Shown piece after piece: positions 44,651 through 56,003 of a stretch of DNA of 64,000 nt. The stretch covers positions 26,845,903 to 26,909,902 of the forward strand of contig NC_063152.1 in the NCBI RefSeq assembly GCF_020921035.1. The letters run 5' to 3'. The notes below the pieces were generated by a model. The model was not told the DNA's origin. It made no database searches and saw nothing but the letters and a program-made list of their open reading frames with translations. This DNA comes from Rhodamnia argentea (lineage: Eukaryota; Streptophyta; Magnoliopsida; Myrtales; Myrtaceae). The position numbers and the translations under genes were made by a program. Numbering within the stretch: the first letter of the stretch is position 1; each line of letters starts with the position of its first letter.

Positions 44651-47039
44651 TTATGCAATCGGGACGCTGTTGTTCCCTACCCTCCATGACCTCCAACAGC
44701 CGACGTGGCCCGACCATCTATACGGCGCTGCGGTTCCGTTGGCCCCACCGACAGCGTTCTCCCCCTCCCCAGACCGCCGGAACAGCTTCCAGTCTAGGAG
44801 GACCGCCGTGAGGTCGAAGATCTTGGCGCTTATGCTCCGGCAGCAGTTGGCGTGCACGGTGCACACGGCCCGTATGTCCTTGCTATCCTCACAGAACCCG
44901 CTGAAGTAGCGCGTGTCCAGGAACCTCACATTGAGCCCGAGCTCCTCGAACGTGCCCTCCCGCGCGAGCTCCAGCAGGACGTCCTGCTCTTTCTCCCCCG
45001 TGGCGTTGTCCTTGCGGGCGTACCACGTCTCGAACAGCGCGACCGTCTTGTTGTTCGACCTCACGAAGTAGAACCCGGTGTTGATGAGGTTCTCCTCCGA
45101 CCTAGGGTCGCCGTTGAAAATGTCGGTGCTGATCTGGAGGTCGTCGCTCTGGTTGCGGCTCAGCCTCGTGAACGGGTTTCTCAGCCACATCACGTCGGCA
45201 TCCTGCGAAAGGGAATGGTTGTTGACAAATGTTCTGCATGTTGACAATATACTATGATCATGTGAAATTTGAACCTATTAATACAGACCAATAATCCGAC
45301 CCAAAAAATATATATAAACCAATAAAATAATACTGAATTAATGTGAAAAAAATTAAGGAAAAGACATTATTAAGACTGATATGATTAAGCAAATATATTG
45401 AATTAACGGTTTGGTGTATCTAGTTACCTAATTTTTATGTGTTAGTCGAGTTTAGGTGAAATTTGACATTGAGTGCTTATTTGAAACCGACAGGTAGAAA
45501 GACCTTAGGAAAGATTATTTTTCCACGTGCTGGTACTTTTTAAATGTTGAATTCATTCATGCTATCAATTAGAGGAAAGGGGGGATTTAAAATTGCCATC
45601 CACCTCAAAAATTAAAAAAAAAAAAACCATATCCATAGCATTTCCGATTCCTACAAAAGGACGGTTAAAAATGGTTAAATCCGCCGCAAATGAGCAACCG
45701 GGCTAGTTCAATTTGGGAATCGACTCAAACCGGCTTCACCCGATCAATTGTAGGCCGGTTCACGCAGGGCATATTCAATTATATTGGGAACCCAAGAGCC
45801 GGTTCAAAAACCAATCCTAAAGCTCTATATTTAGAACACTTTCTACATTCATATCTTCAAGTATTTTGTTTGATTATGTTTGTTTCTCATGGGAAAATTT
45901 CACATTTCAAGCAAATAATATATATATATGCTTGTTAACCAAAACCAAAGAAAAAAAGGGTCGGTCTTGAAATCCATTCGCTTGATTCCATGTTTCAAAA
46001 ATTGGAAACCCGATTCAGTAATTCCCAATCTAAAACCGATCACCCACAAATCCACCGTGCATTCTCGAGTAGTAATACATCGGTTTAGATATCACATCAT
46101 TAATTAATTTAGAACCCTAATGTAGCTAACATTTTTCTTGCAATTGATCCAAACACGTGCTCAAAGTTTCCAAAAATTGCTTCATGCAGAAAAAAAAAAC
46201 AAAACCGTGGGAAGTCATGCATCTCAAAACTTTTTTCTTTCTTTCTCTCCGCGATGAAAATCCTACGGAAATTTGGTTCGATGTATGATCTCAGCAGTGA
46301 TTCCATTCGTTTTTCTTCTTTACCGCCGTTAATAATGGAGAAAGATTTTGACCAAGCAGAAGAAGATCACAATCTTCCTCCCAATCTCTTCAGAATCGAA
46401 ACCGAAAAATCAAGAAACCAATGGCGCAGTCGCTTGGCTCACGTACCGTGAAGATGAAGCTGTACCCTCGCCGGAGGACCTCCGTCAAGAACCGAGTCCT
46501 CCTCCACATCATACTCACGAAGCCCTCCGACATGTAGACCTCCTCTCCCCCGAAATCGACGCCCTCTGTTTCGAGCCTGTAGCAGTGGAGCCGCTGGAAC
46601 AGGCACCGCCGGTGCGCCGCCTCATCGACGGCGACCACCAGCACGTGGTCGAGCATCCCCCGGGTGCCCTCCCCGAGCCAGAAGCTCTCGAGGAAGAGTC
46701 CCAGCATGGTCTTGTCCGAGTTCACGCCCTGTTCTGCGTACGCTCTGTTCATGACCGCGATGATCAGGGTCTTGTCCGGCATCGCAGCTCGGGCCAGCAT
46801 GGACCCCAGGCCGTCCGTCGGAGCATGCACCGAGGCCTGAAAAACGAGTAGAGTGAGCGACGCCAAAAGACATTGACGACCCGAGAGAGGAGCTCCAACG
46901 GGGTCGAGCGACTCACCGGGTTCCGGGTGGGGCAGGGGCGGGGGAAGCGAGTTGCGGAGAGGAAGCAGAGGAAGAGGACGGCGGAGGAGAGGAGGGAGAG
47001 GACGGCGAGGTTCAAGACGGAGTTCTTGGAGTGATCCAT
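44651..47039 (-). CDS. nucleotide-diphospho-sugar transferase (At4g15970-like, GT77-type)
   Basis: Three exons on the minus strand. Exon 1 (47039-46917) has 41 codons with a signal-anchor helix (LAVLSLLSSAVLFLCFL). Exon 2 (46836-46447) has 130 codons: MPDKTLIIAVMNRAYAEQG, then LVVAVDEAAHRRC and LRRGYSFIFT. Exon 3 (45202-44651) starts with the DXD metal and sugar-nucleotide motif DADVMWLRNPF and continues with ENLINTGFYFVRSNNKTVAL and FLDTRYFSGFCED. Splice sites are canonical (CCG|GTGAGT, CAG|GCC, ACG|GTACGT, CAG|GAT), all phase 0. Total is 354 residues, normal for the family. Predicted to be a type II Golgi membrane glycosyltransferase; the family includes arabinosyl- and xylosyltransferases of wall polymers and extensins. 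Acceptor and donor of this clade are not known to me. No lesion is seen. Confidence 0.92.
45685..46048. repeat. MITE-like element in intron 2 of the glycosyltransferase gene
   Basis: Left end GAGCAACCGGGCTAGTTCAA is loosely inverted at the right (AACCGATCACCCACAAATCC), with GGGAATCGACTC/GATTCAGTAATTCCC and CCGGTTC words between. It lies within the 1,244-bp intron 45203-46446 and has no coding content. Confidence 0.45.
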
Positions 47040-47456
47040 GCGAATGCGAGTGTGAAAGGTGAGATCTTTCCGGCGGGTTTAGCTTCTGATCTGATTCGTG
47101 TGAGACTTTTGGGCAGCAGTTTGGCTATGGTGCAGTTTGCTCACGACAATTGCCCGCGACAAAACCTGAAAGTGCCCCGACCTTCTTATTTTCGAGGGGG
47201 TTCAGTTTGAATCCTACCGAACGTCAAACTCACAACTCCACCTAAAACCTCCTAAAGCGGATTTGACATTCGTACAAGCAAAAAGGAGATTTCGGCCATA
47301 ACATGATCCAATGGGTCCAGCAAGCCGAAGGTGCCCGAGACATAGTTTCTTGAAATCGAAGATCCTCGGACTAGGTCGAGATTTGGAAAGTCATTTTGTG
47401 ATTTGAGTAGATTCATAATTTAGCTAGGTTTATTAATTTTGGTGTTTTTTTTTTCG
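47040..47456. other. upstream region of the glycosyltransferase gene
   Basis: Minus-strand 5' flank. No clear TATA box is found in the first 150 bp. Confidence 0.35.
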
Positions 47457-47632
47457 TAATATGAGTAGGTATCCTAATTATAGATTGATCTTCTAATTTG
47501 AATAACTTTGTAGGTTCGAGTTTGTTTCCTAGTTTTTTTTTTTGGTCGAAAAAAAAATAGGAAACGAACTCGAACCTACAAAGTTATTCAAATTAGAAGA
47601 TCAATCTATAATTAGGATACCTACTCATATTA
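47457..47632. repeat. near-perfect 176-bp palindrome
   Basis: Left arm 47457-47542 (TAATATGAGTAGGTATCCTA at its start) returns inverted in 47548-47632 with about two mismatches. The spacer is about 5 bp (GGTCG) between a T run and an A run. Transcribed RNA would fold into one hairpin of about 85 bp. No transposon terminus or target duplication is evident. Confidence 0.9.
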
Positions 47633-50600
47633 TGAAAAGTTTCCTAATTAATTTTGCGGCTCGAGTTTGCATAAGTTTCCTGATTTGAGTGGCTTTGTAA
47701 TTTAATGTTTCCTAGTCTTAGTTCTTCTTATGTATAGAAGGTGCATTCTCAATCGTAAGGATATAGATTTTGAGTCGATATTATTAGAGAATTCGTCTTA
47801 ATTAAGTGATTCCTTTAGGTGCTTTTATCCAATTCTTTGGTGGTGACTAGTGGAACATTCCTTTGTGCCTCGATAGCAAACTATTCTATTCCAAAAGTTA
47901 TTTCCTCTCAAACACCAAACACATTACTTTCATCCCTTCAAACACGTTCAACAACTTCTTAGCAGCGCACCACGCACTCAGCATTACGCTTTCAAAGATC
48001 ATCGTTCAATTCAAATCCTTGCCCTCGCGCGCCTCTCTTGAAGCCGTCCACAGAAGCACGATGCGCCCTAGCCGAGCCGATCGGGATCCGAGCGAAAGGA
48101 TCTCGTATCGGTGTTGCGAGCATCACGTTTCGAACATAGGAGCTTTCACTAGAAGCATTTGATTTGATTCGATTCAATTCGAAACAGCCGAGGGCAAGTC
48201 AAAATTAGGAAATGTATGGGTGAGGATTAGGCAGGTTTCGGTTGGAGCTAATGCCTAACCGCTAACCGTTCCCACCTTCCCGCTTCTTCCTCGTACCACT
48301 GTGGGCTCGAACAAGCGACAACTTCCAGCCTCCTCGCGACACTTGGTTGCAACAATTGCATAATTTATTTGTCTGTACCACTTTGGGCTCGATCAAGTAA
48401 ACGAAATAAATAAAAACTTGAAAATAATATTAAAATATTACGAAAAATTGCCACGTCGAGCGTTCATTTCAATGTCGGCCCGCTAAAGCTGGCCGAATGT
48501 ATTGAATTGACACAAATACAAAAGGTTCAGTTTGCAATTGGCAAAAAAAAAAAAGTTCGTGACTTGATTGGTATAATTATAATAAATTTATAACTTTTTT
48601 TGGTAATTTTGCCCCATCTCCACCTATAATCGTGTTTCATTTAGAAGCGATGAATTTCTCATGAGGTGCATAATATTCTTCATAAAATGATATTGTGGCC
48701 TAACGTGTCGAGGTGTGTAGCGTGCAATGTGAACCCGATTGAATTGTTGATTTAATCCTGAGAAATCATTTATGAAGAATAGGCTCTCTTTCTATAATAG
48801 AAAGGCATGGTTCAATACACCATATGCATACACTACATAGATGCAAAATCGATAGCTTCTACTAAATGAAAAGGTGACGCGAAAGACATTCCCCTCAACG
48901 TTGTAACCTCGTATTTGGTACCAATTGGTAATTCTCTTCGAAGATGTGAAGCGGGAATTAAAAGATTGAGTCAAATGAAAACACAATTTTATGTATAAAT
49001 CAATACTTTTTTCCTAGCTCGGGCAAAAATTGGAATAAGAATGCTAGTTTTTCCTCAACGTAATAGACTAAAACTAGAGCGAAACGAATAAATCGATCAG
49101 GCAAATTGATATGCACAAAATTAAAGTGAGTGTGATAGAAAAGTTTGCTCGATTTAGTGGTTTACCTTAAACCGAGCTTACATCGACTGCATGAACCAGT
49201 TCGGGAGTTCCAATATATTAATCCAACTCGATAATACAAAAACTTTACCGTATGAGGCGATACAATCACTTGACTCTTTGAATTACAAGGAAAATAAGCC
49301 AACTTATGATTTTAATGTTCACTCTGATACTTACGGAAAATGTCTTTAATTTTCCTATCCTTTTATTATTTAGTGGGAATCCAATATTTTTAAATCAAAC
49401 TTTTATCACTTGCGAAAAAAAAAAAAAACCACTGAAAATTAAAGTGGCAAGAGAAATTGATGCTAGTTCATAACCAATCATAAGTTTTTACCCATATTAT
49501 CAATTAATCTAAAAGAGCATGAAAAAGCACAACCACACGTGCATAGCGCGTGCTGGGCGCTTGGTTTGTTTAAAGGGAAAACTTCAAACATCATTCATAG
49601 CTTTCACTTCCATGACAATTTGCACCTTCGATTGTCGAAGCCAACAATTTTAATCCGTAGTTGCCCCTTACAATTTTGCAATTTTCTTTTCAAAAGTACT
49701 CTTACTGCCATAAATTAAAACCTATATCCTATTGCTCCCTATCTCATCTCTTCTCATCATCATAACGTAGCATAATTGTTTGTCAATGACATCTGGACGG
49801 GCGATGTGTTCGGCCTGACACACATGTTGCCCCTCTTTGTGCGTGCTCGCACGAGGTCGGCCATGGCCATTGAAAGCCTCTTGTCAAGGTCACCAACACG
49901 ACGGCGAGTGGGATGGCGGAATTTGCTCCATCACTGTGGCCAGCAACATTTTTGTCGCCCCTCTATTTGCATGCTTCCAAGAGTGCGATCGCGAGTGAGT
50001 GAGGGCAGCGACACCCTCGCCTTGGTCGTTTAGTAGTGTTCCCGTTGCTTGGGGCTGCAAGAGCCTGACGAGAGCAAATCCCATCTCGAGGAAGTCCTCC
50101 TTGCCTGGGCCATGACTCTCTCTTTATGCGTTTCCCTCGTTTTCTCACTTTCGCCTAGGGCTCTCTACACGATTGTGGCGCTGCCGGTGGCGACAGGGCA
50201 ACTACACCGTACCGGCGAGAACCATGGTCTTCTCCGCAACCGCCATCATCCATCTCCCTCCTTTCCTGCTTTGATTTTCTTTCCTAGTGTTTAAATAATC
50301 TCGATTTCGATGTTGATTATTCCTTCCTTGTATGTATACAATTTTACGATTGATTTCCCTTCCATGCCCCGTTACATATTTGGGCTCACACCAAGATGCC
50401 CTGAAGTCAATATCAAGGGGCGCAGTGGAAACGAATTCAATAAATTTGGGGGGGCAAGTTGCAAGTATCGAAAAGTTAAGAGCAACTTGCCTCTGTCCCA
50501 AAATTGGCCCATATGCATTACCGTAATTAAGTATAGAAAATGTCTTAACAAATCTCACAATAATATAATATGCTATTTCAAGCTTCATTTATTTTACGAA

Positions 50601-50744
50601 AAAAGAATAATTTAAAAAATATTTTCTTAAAATTAATTATTTGTAACGGTTGAAAAAATTAACCCATATTTATAAATGATATAAGAGATCATTTTGTTTT
50701 CCGCGAATCAAGGGTACCATTAATCTCATATGATATTATTATAA
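47633..50744. other. intergenic, no gene supported
   Basis: Mostly AT-rich. GC-richer blocks at 47995-48130 and 49780-50290 give overlapping ORFs on both strands (for example 49776-50033, 50049-50294, 50202-50588) with no family resemblance, probably remnants of repeats. An A run lies at 49420-49433. Confidence 0.35.
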
Positions 50745-50934
50745 AAAAAAAAGGACAAATACAACTAAAAATCCTCAAATCATGCCTACTGCGACACAAA
50801 TACCCTCAATTTTTTTTATTGTGTCACCAAAAACCTTAAACTTGCCTGTTGTGAATCAAATACCCATAGCTTTTTTGGGTCACAGATAAACTCAAACTCA
50901 TATATGTGTGACATACATATATCCTCTATTATAG
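50745..50934. repeat. single arm of a foldback-type repeat
   Basis: Repeating phrases (ACAAATACCCTCAATTTTTT, ACCAAAAACCTTAAACTTGC, CAAATACCCATAGC) resemble the arm structure of 15531-16052. The second arm is absent and unrelated coding-like sequence follows. Confidence 0.4.
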
Positions 50935-51501
50935 TTCCATTCGGGGTCTTTTATCTCTGTCAACAGTAACCAAACACCATCCTGCATCCATGTCCCCAGG
51001 CAAATTTCTCGATCAGAGTTAGTCAAGCTTCTCTCAGACATCTGGGTGACTAACTATGGAAAGCTCCACAAAAATGCTACTCCCATTCAAGCCACAGAAT
51101 CAAAGTTTTTCAAGAAAAAAGATGGCTCTGTGGTCATCACCTTTGACCACTCTCATGAGAAAGCCGAGGGTTCCATTTTTCCCACTATTCTCACCCTAAA
51201 ACCCTGTGTCTTATATGCTCCCACAGAAAACAGTGCCTCAGATCCTAAAGGACTAATTGAATCCTTCGATCATGGACGATGGCTGATTCAATATTTCAAA
51301 AACCCTTATACCGGCCATTGCTTTTGGGATCTTGATTGCCAGTGTCCTAGCTGCTTGAACCCCTCAAATCATGAAGAAGATGACAGACCATCACCACGAA
51401 AGGGAAAGAAGCCACGTAAAGATGGTCTTTACCAGAGATATCTTGATAAAGATCCCACTATTGGACCCCTTGGCAATGATGGGGAAAATACCAATCCATA
51501 G
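50935..51501 (+). pseudogene. unrecognised retroelement- or pararetrovirus-like ORF fragment
   Basis: An open frame of about 188 codons without an internal stop and with protein-like composition, unlike its neighbours. No ATG opens it: the frame starts after a stop at 50932, and the first strong part is ISRSELVKLLSDIWVTNYGK (51004). Visible features are a Cys cluster CQCPSC near 51338-51355, then a basic, Asp/Pro-rich tail (RKGKKPRKDG). I do not recognise the family. A piece of a retrotransposon or of an endogenous pararetrovirus polyprotein is possible. It lies between a MITE arm and degenerate LTR sequence and is probably dead. Confidence 0.4.
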
Positions 51502-54432
51502 TCTCCACTGGACTGTGTGATGGCCTAAGTTTTGCCCCATTGAATTAGCGGGCGGATTGATCATTTCAAAGCTAAATTATCCGAGATTATGATGTGGGGT
51601 TTAATAAATTGGGGTGCAGTGGATGGTTTGAGATAATGAAGTCGTTGGATACGACAAGGTTAAACGAATCACTTGTGTTTGCTTGATAGCTTTAGCTTGA
51701 GAAAACGGTCCGGCACAAAACTTAGTCCCAGAATTGATACCGCGAAAGCTACTGCCTTTAGCCCCCATGACCAACCAAGCCCCTATAAATCCCTGCCACG
51801 ACCTAAAGTTGGGAAATTTTAGGTTAACGGATTATCAGGATAATTAAATTAACTAACCTAACTCGAACTCTCCTCAATCCTATCGAATCGCAACTTAAGT
51901 TCGATTTCATGCAAAATTATTAAATCAAAGCCACCACTAATCATTTACGATAAGTTGATTAGGAATATTAATAAGATATCGGGAGAAGCATCTTATTTTT
52001 GCGAACCAGAGAAATGAGTTCGGAGATTTTATTACATTAATTTGGAAAAATTAATGCCCTTTGGGTACTAAATTTCATGAAAAATATTTTTTTGGCTAAG
52101 GGCGTGGATTAAATGATTTAGAAAATGGAATAAACCATATGATACACGACAACCATGAATTTTTTGTATTTTAGGTTTAAGAGATTATTATTATGAAAAC
52201 ATGCTATAAAGTGCAATAACATCCAATTTTAACTAAGAAAATAATTTTTCCAAGTCTTAACTTATATTAGATGTTATTTATGACATGAAAAAGGGTTTTG
52301 ACATCTTTTACATCTAGAAAAATGATGAACAAAAACAAACAAAAATGTCCATAATATACCTTAAATTTCGATTTTTTCTATTAATTTAGTCATACTCAAA
52401 GATTAGGGTCAAAGGGAATTTTATCTACAACATACACTTAAATTCGAGTCAGAAAGCGGATAAAGTATAGAATAACATCATCCCTTAACACAAAGGGCAG
52501 ATTACGAAATTCTATACAAATTACCATCCCATTCCATAAGATCATAGCTACGGAATGTAATTTATTTTTTGAAGGGACAAAGCATATTAGGGAGCATATA
52601 TTATGGGTATGTTTGTTTAAAATTGTGCAAACTTAAAGTGAAAATAAAACAATTAAACAAACATGACCAAACAAGAAGCAAAGATGAACCATCTTACTTG
52701 AAATTTCAAAAATCCTTAAGGTGTGGCTGAAAATGTGATGTGGGGCGACTTTCCCTATCTAAAATTCAATCTTAGTTTTTGTGAAAATTATCTTCAAATA
52801 TTTGCAAATTATTTTTAGATAATTCTTAAAAATTCAGATAATTATCCAATTCAATCAACCATTATCCACAACATCAAATATCATCAAGATCAAAAGTTTA
52901 TCCATTGTAAGTTAGATATTATCCAATTAAGAGATTCTCAAGACATTAGATAAAATCCAACTTCTTACGATGATTATCTACAACATGAGATAAGACCAAA
53001 CAATCAAAAGCAATTCAACCAACCATGATAAAGATCAAAGGAAGGCTCATCCATTACATATCAAGTTTCGCCCATGAGAGAAATATCCCAAAATTCCATC
53101 ATCCAATCCATAAAAAATTTAACCTTTTCCAATTCAATTTAGATCATAAAAGTATCGAACAATTTTTAACTTTGAGAAAATAGCTTTTCCAATCAAAATC
53201 AATCAATTCTCAAATTATGCATAGAATTCAACCAATTTCATGATCCAATTGAATTGATCCGAAAAAATTAGATTTTGTTAGCAAAAGGACGCAATTTTCA
53301 TTTTAAAAAAAACCAACAATGAACCCAATTAGTTATAAAAAAAACAAGCTATTTTTTTATATGCTAAATCGTAAAGCTTTTCAAGCGACTCCAGGTTGTG
53401 GCACAAGTGCGGCATATATGGTCGATTGAAGGCAATGCAAAGCAAGCAACATCTCAAAAGCTTGAACTTTGACAATCAATTAAGGATTCGTTTGTTTGAT
53501 AAAAAAAGAGTTAAATTTTTCACTTTTAATTTGCAAATCCTTTATGTTCATTGAGTTGCAAGAACATATATGGATGTTACCAAATTAACAAAGCATGGAT
53601 TGCAAACAAAAGGTGAGAAATTTTTACCTTTTCAAAGCAAATTTCCAGCACACATGCAACCTAGAATTCTCCCCCATAATAATTCGCCTTTTTCTCAAAT
53701 TCACAACTGATTGAACTTCGAATTCACCAAAGCTCTAACACAAGATGAGTAACCTTGTTAGTTCTCGAATATCTAAAAAAAACGGAGCTGATTTACCACC
53801 AAACAAGGCCATTTTGCGACTAAATAGTGCGTTGAACCGGTGGACTGCAATGGCTAATTAGGAGCTGATGGAGCTACTCCGGGCCTAAATGGCTGCACCG
53901 AGGCTGAATTGGAGCAATAGGCTGGCCGGTGGATGCCAATAGGGCTACGGGGGTGCCGGTGGTGCTGCTGGATTGTGCGGTGGAGTGTGGTGCACGCCCA
54001 ACTAGGAGGTCTCGGCTAGACGAGGATGCGAACTTGGAAGGGGATTGTCTCAACCGATTAAGGGAAACAACCTTCAACTTTCTGCTCTTTTAGTTTCGAA
54101 AATTTGAGAAGAACGTGAATGAATTGGCCTTGAGCCCATGGTCGTTTATATAGACTTTAGTCCACTAGTCATAGTAGGAGTATGAGTCATTTTTAACCGT
54201 AGAATTAGCTATCCTAACTAAAGTAGGGTTGATTATTAGCCATTAGATCATAAGTGTCCACATCTAGTAAAACTCTAGCTAAGATAGGAACCTCAAATTA
54301 ATTAAACTCTTAATTAAATTTGAATTTTGAAGAGTCCAATTCCTCCAGGACATCTAGGAATTTCGGCCATGAGGGGATGATGATGATGATGGCCGAAAAT
54401 GCATCTCTTTTGGGCTTAAGATTACTTATTGG
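51502..54432. other. degenerate LTR-retroelement sequence
   Basis: Very AT-rich. 51830-52080 matches 6770-7000. 53750-54140 is a GC-richer block that gives weak ORFs. Together with 54783-56690 it may be the body of an old LTR related to the one at 57161-60742, because 56270-56680 is similar to 60225-60610. Confidence 0.4.
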
Positions 54433-54782
54433 GGGAAAAATACACTAGAATTGCCATAACTTTTGTACGGCGTTCACTTGAGTGCCATAACTTTCAAAAC
54501 GTTCACTTAAGTGCCATCACTTTCAAAAATCGTTCACTTGAGTGCCATGTTGACGTGGTAGCCGAAAAAGCCGACGTGGCACGCCGGAAAGCTAACGTAG
54601 CACACCCGAAAATTTCTGTAGCACGCCGGAAAGTTGATGTAGCACTCAAGAAAACGTTTTTCCAACGTAGCACTCAAGTGAATGATTTTTGAACGTTATG
54701 GCACTTAGATGAACGTTTTGAAAGTTATGGTACTCAAGTGAACGCCGTACACAAGTTATAACACTTCTAGTGTACTTTTCTC
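54433..54782. mobile_element. 350-bp Mutator-like MITE
   Basis: Terminal inverted arms start GGGAAAAATACACTAGAA and end TTCTAGTGTACTTTTCTC. Within the arms GTTCACTTGAGTGCCATAAC is repeated three times on one side and inverted on the other. The centre is a small array of ACGTGGCACGCCGGAAAGC-like units. The flanks ACTTATTGG (54424-54432) and ACATATCGG (54783-54791) agree at 7 of 9, a decayed 9-bp duplication. Same family type as the split MITE at 7686/14345. The 87-codon frame inside is an accident. Confidence 0.85.
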
Positions 54783-55689
54783 ACATATCGGACTTGACTT
54801 GAGCCTTAATTAACCAAATGGGTAATTAATTAAAGGCCTCACTTCATTAAAATATCAAAATGGGTTGAATTTGAATTTGAATTAAGTCTAAACCCATATG
54901 AAATTTGGCATACCCTGTTGCAAGCCTTAGCCAAAAATTTCAAGATAAATTATGGGCTCACTGCACATTCTCATGCTCAAATTGAGGCTTTTCTCAATAA
55001 TAGACATAAAATTAAAAGCCTTTCTGAATTAATTAAGCTTGAATGGGCTAATTTAAGCTAAAAATGGGTCCAATTAGCTTAATAAATTTCAACACCACCT
55101 CATGGCTTTGGTAAAAAATTTTAGACTAAGTGTTGATCTAATTGCCTATCAAATTAAGCTTAATTGTTTCACCTCTGGCCTGGATGCAAATGATAATGTA
55201 TGACTGACAAAAATTAAATATGCAATGCATGAGAAATTGATTTTTTTGGTGAGAACTAAGGTTAATTCTCATTTTGTGCAAACCGAATGATTTAAAGAAA
55301 ATCAAAATTTAGGGGTTAACAATTACCTCTCTTTGAGTGGAGACTCATACGGGTTTCGCTCAAAGACAAAATTGAATTTAAATTTTACAAATGCAAATGA
55401 TGCATAATATTTTTTGGCGGGAGTGTTAATCCCATTTTCTTTGTAAAAGAAATGATGCATGATATGCGAACTGCAAATAACATATACCAAAGCTTTTCTC
55501 CTCCACAAAATGGATTAAAGAAACTCGCACGTGGATCACATATGAAATATTGTTTACTAGACGCTTCATAATGCTAATAATTCTCTTAATTCCCAAGCTT
55601 CTTCTTATGAATACAAGGATTTCAAGCACTGGAGCCTTATTTGTTTTTGATGCGAGACACCGATAAGATATGTTGATAATATTCTTTTC
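54783..55689. other. degenerate retroelement sequence
   Basis: AT-rich, no supported gene. Weak minus-strand ORFs (55323-55743) have no domain and overlap the start of the hairpin array. Confidence 0.35.
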
Positions 55690-56003
55690 CGAGATCACTA
55701 GAGCATGTCGATCGTGAGTTGATAAAGGTAGGACCAAGATCACAAGATTATGTCGATTGTGATTTGGTTAGGATCAAGTTCACAAGAGCATGTGGATTGT
55801 GAATTGATAAGGGTAAAGCCAAGATCATGAGAGCATGTCGATCATGATTTGGTTAAGATAAGACCAAGATTACAAGAGCATGTCGATTGTGATTTGGTTA
55901 GGATCAAGCTCACAAGAGCATGTCGATTGTGAGTTGATAAGAGTCTCATGAGAGCATGTCAATCATGAGTCGGTACAGGTCACGAGAATATGTCGATCGT
56001 GAG
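55690..56003. repeat. array of eight hairpin units with covarying stems
   Basis: Eight units each have a 6-7-bp inverted repeat around an 11-nt loop of the form GAGCATGTCGA. Stem pairs are: 55695-55717 (TCACTA/TCGTGA, one mismatch), 55739-55763 (ATCACAA/TTGTGAT), 55779-55803 (TTCACAA/TTGTGAA), 55824-55848 (ATCATGA/TCATGAT), 55869-55893 (ATTACAA/TTGTGAT, one G-T), 55909-55933 (CTCACAA/TTGTGAG), 55945-55969 (CTCATGA/TCATGAG), 55980-56002 (TCACGA/TCGTGA). Units are spaced 35-45 bp and joined by GGTTAGGATCAAG-like linkers. The array sits in old LTR-like DNA. Confidence 0.85.

Noticed and set aside
49776-50588. Overlapping ORFs in a GC-richer block
   Set aside because: Frames overlap on both strands and show no family motifs or splice structure; probably repeat remnants.
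54429-54692. 87-codon ORF
   Set aside because: It falls inside the MITE; its repeats come from the arm phrases and the ACGTGGCAC array.
55690-56003. Hairpin array as a CRISPR array
   Set aside because: Linkers are repeats too, not unique spacers, and the host is a eukaryote.
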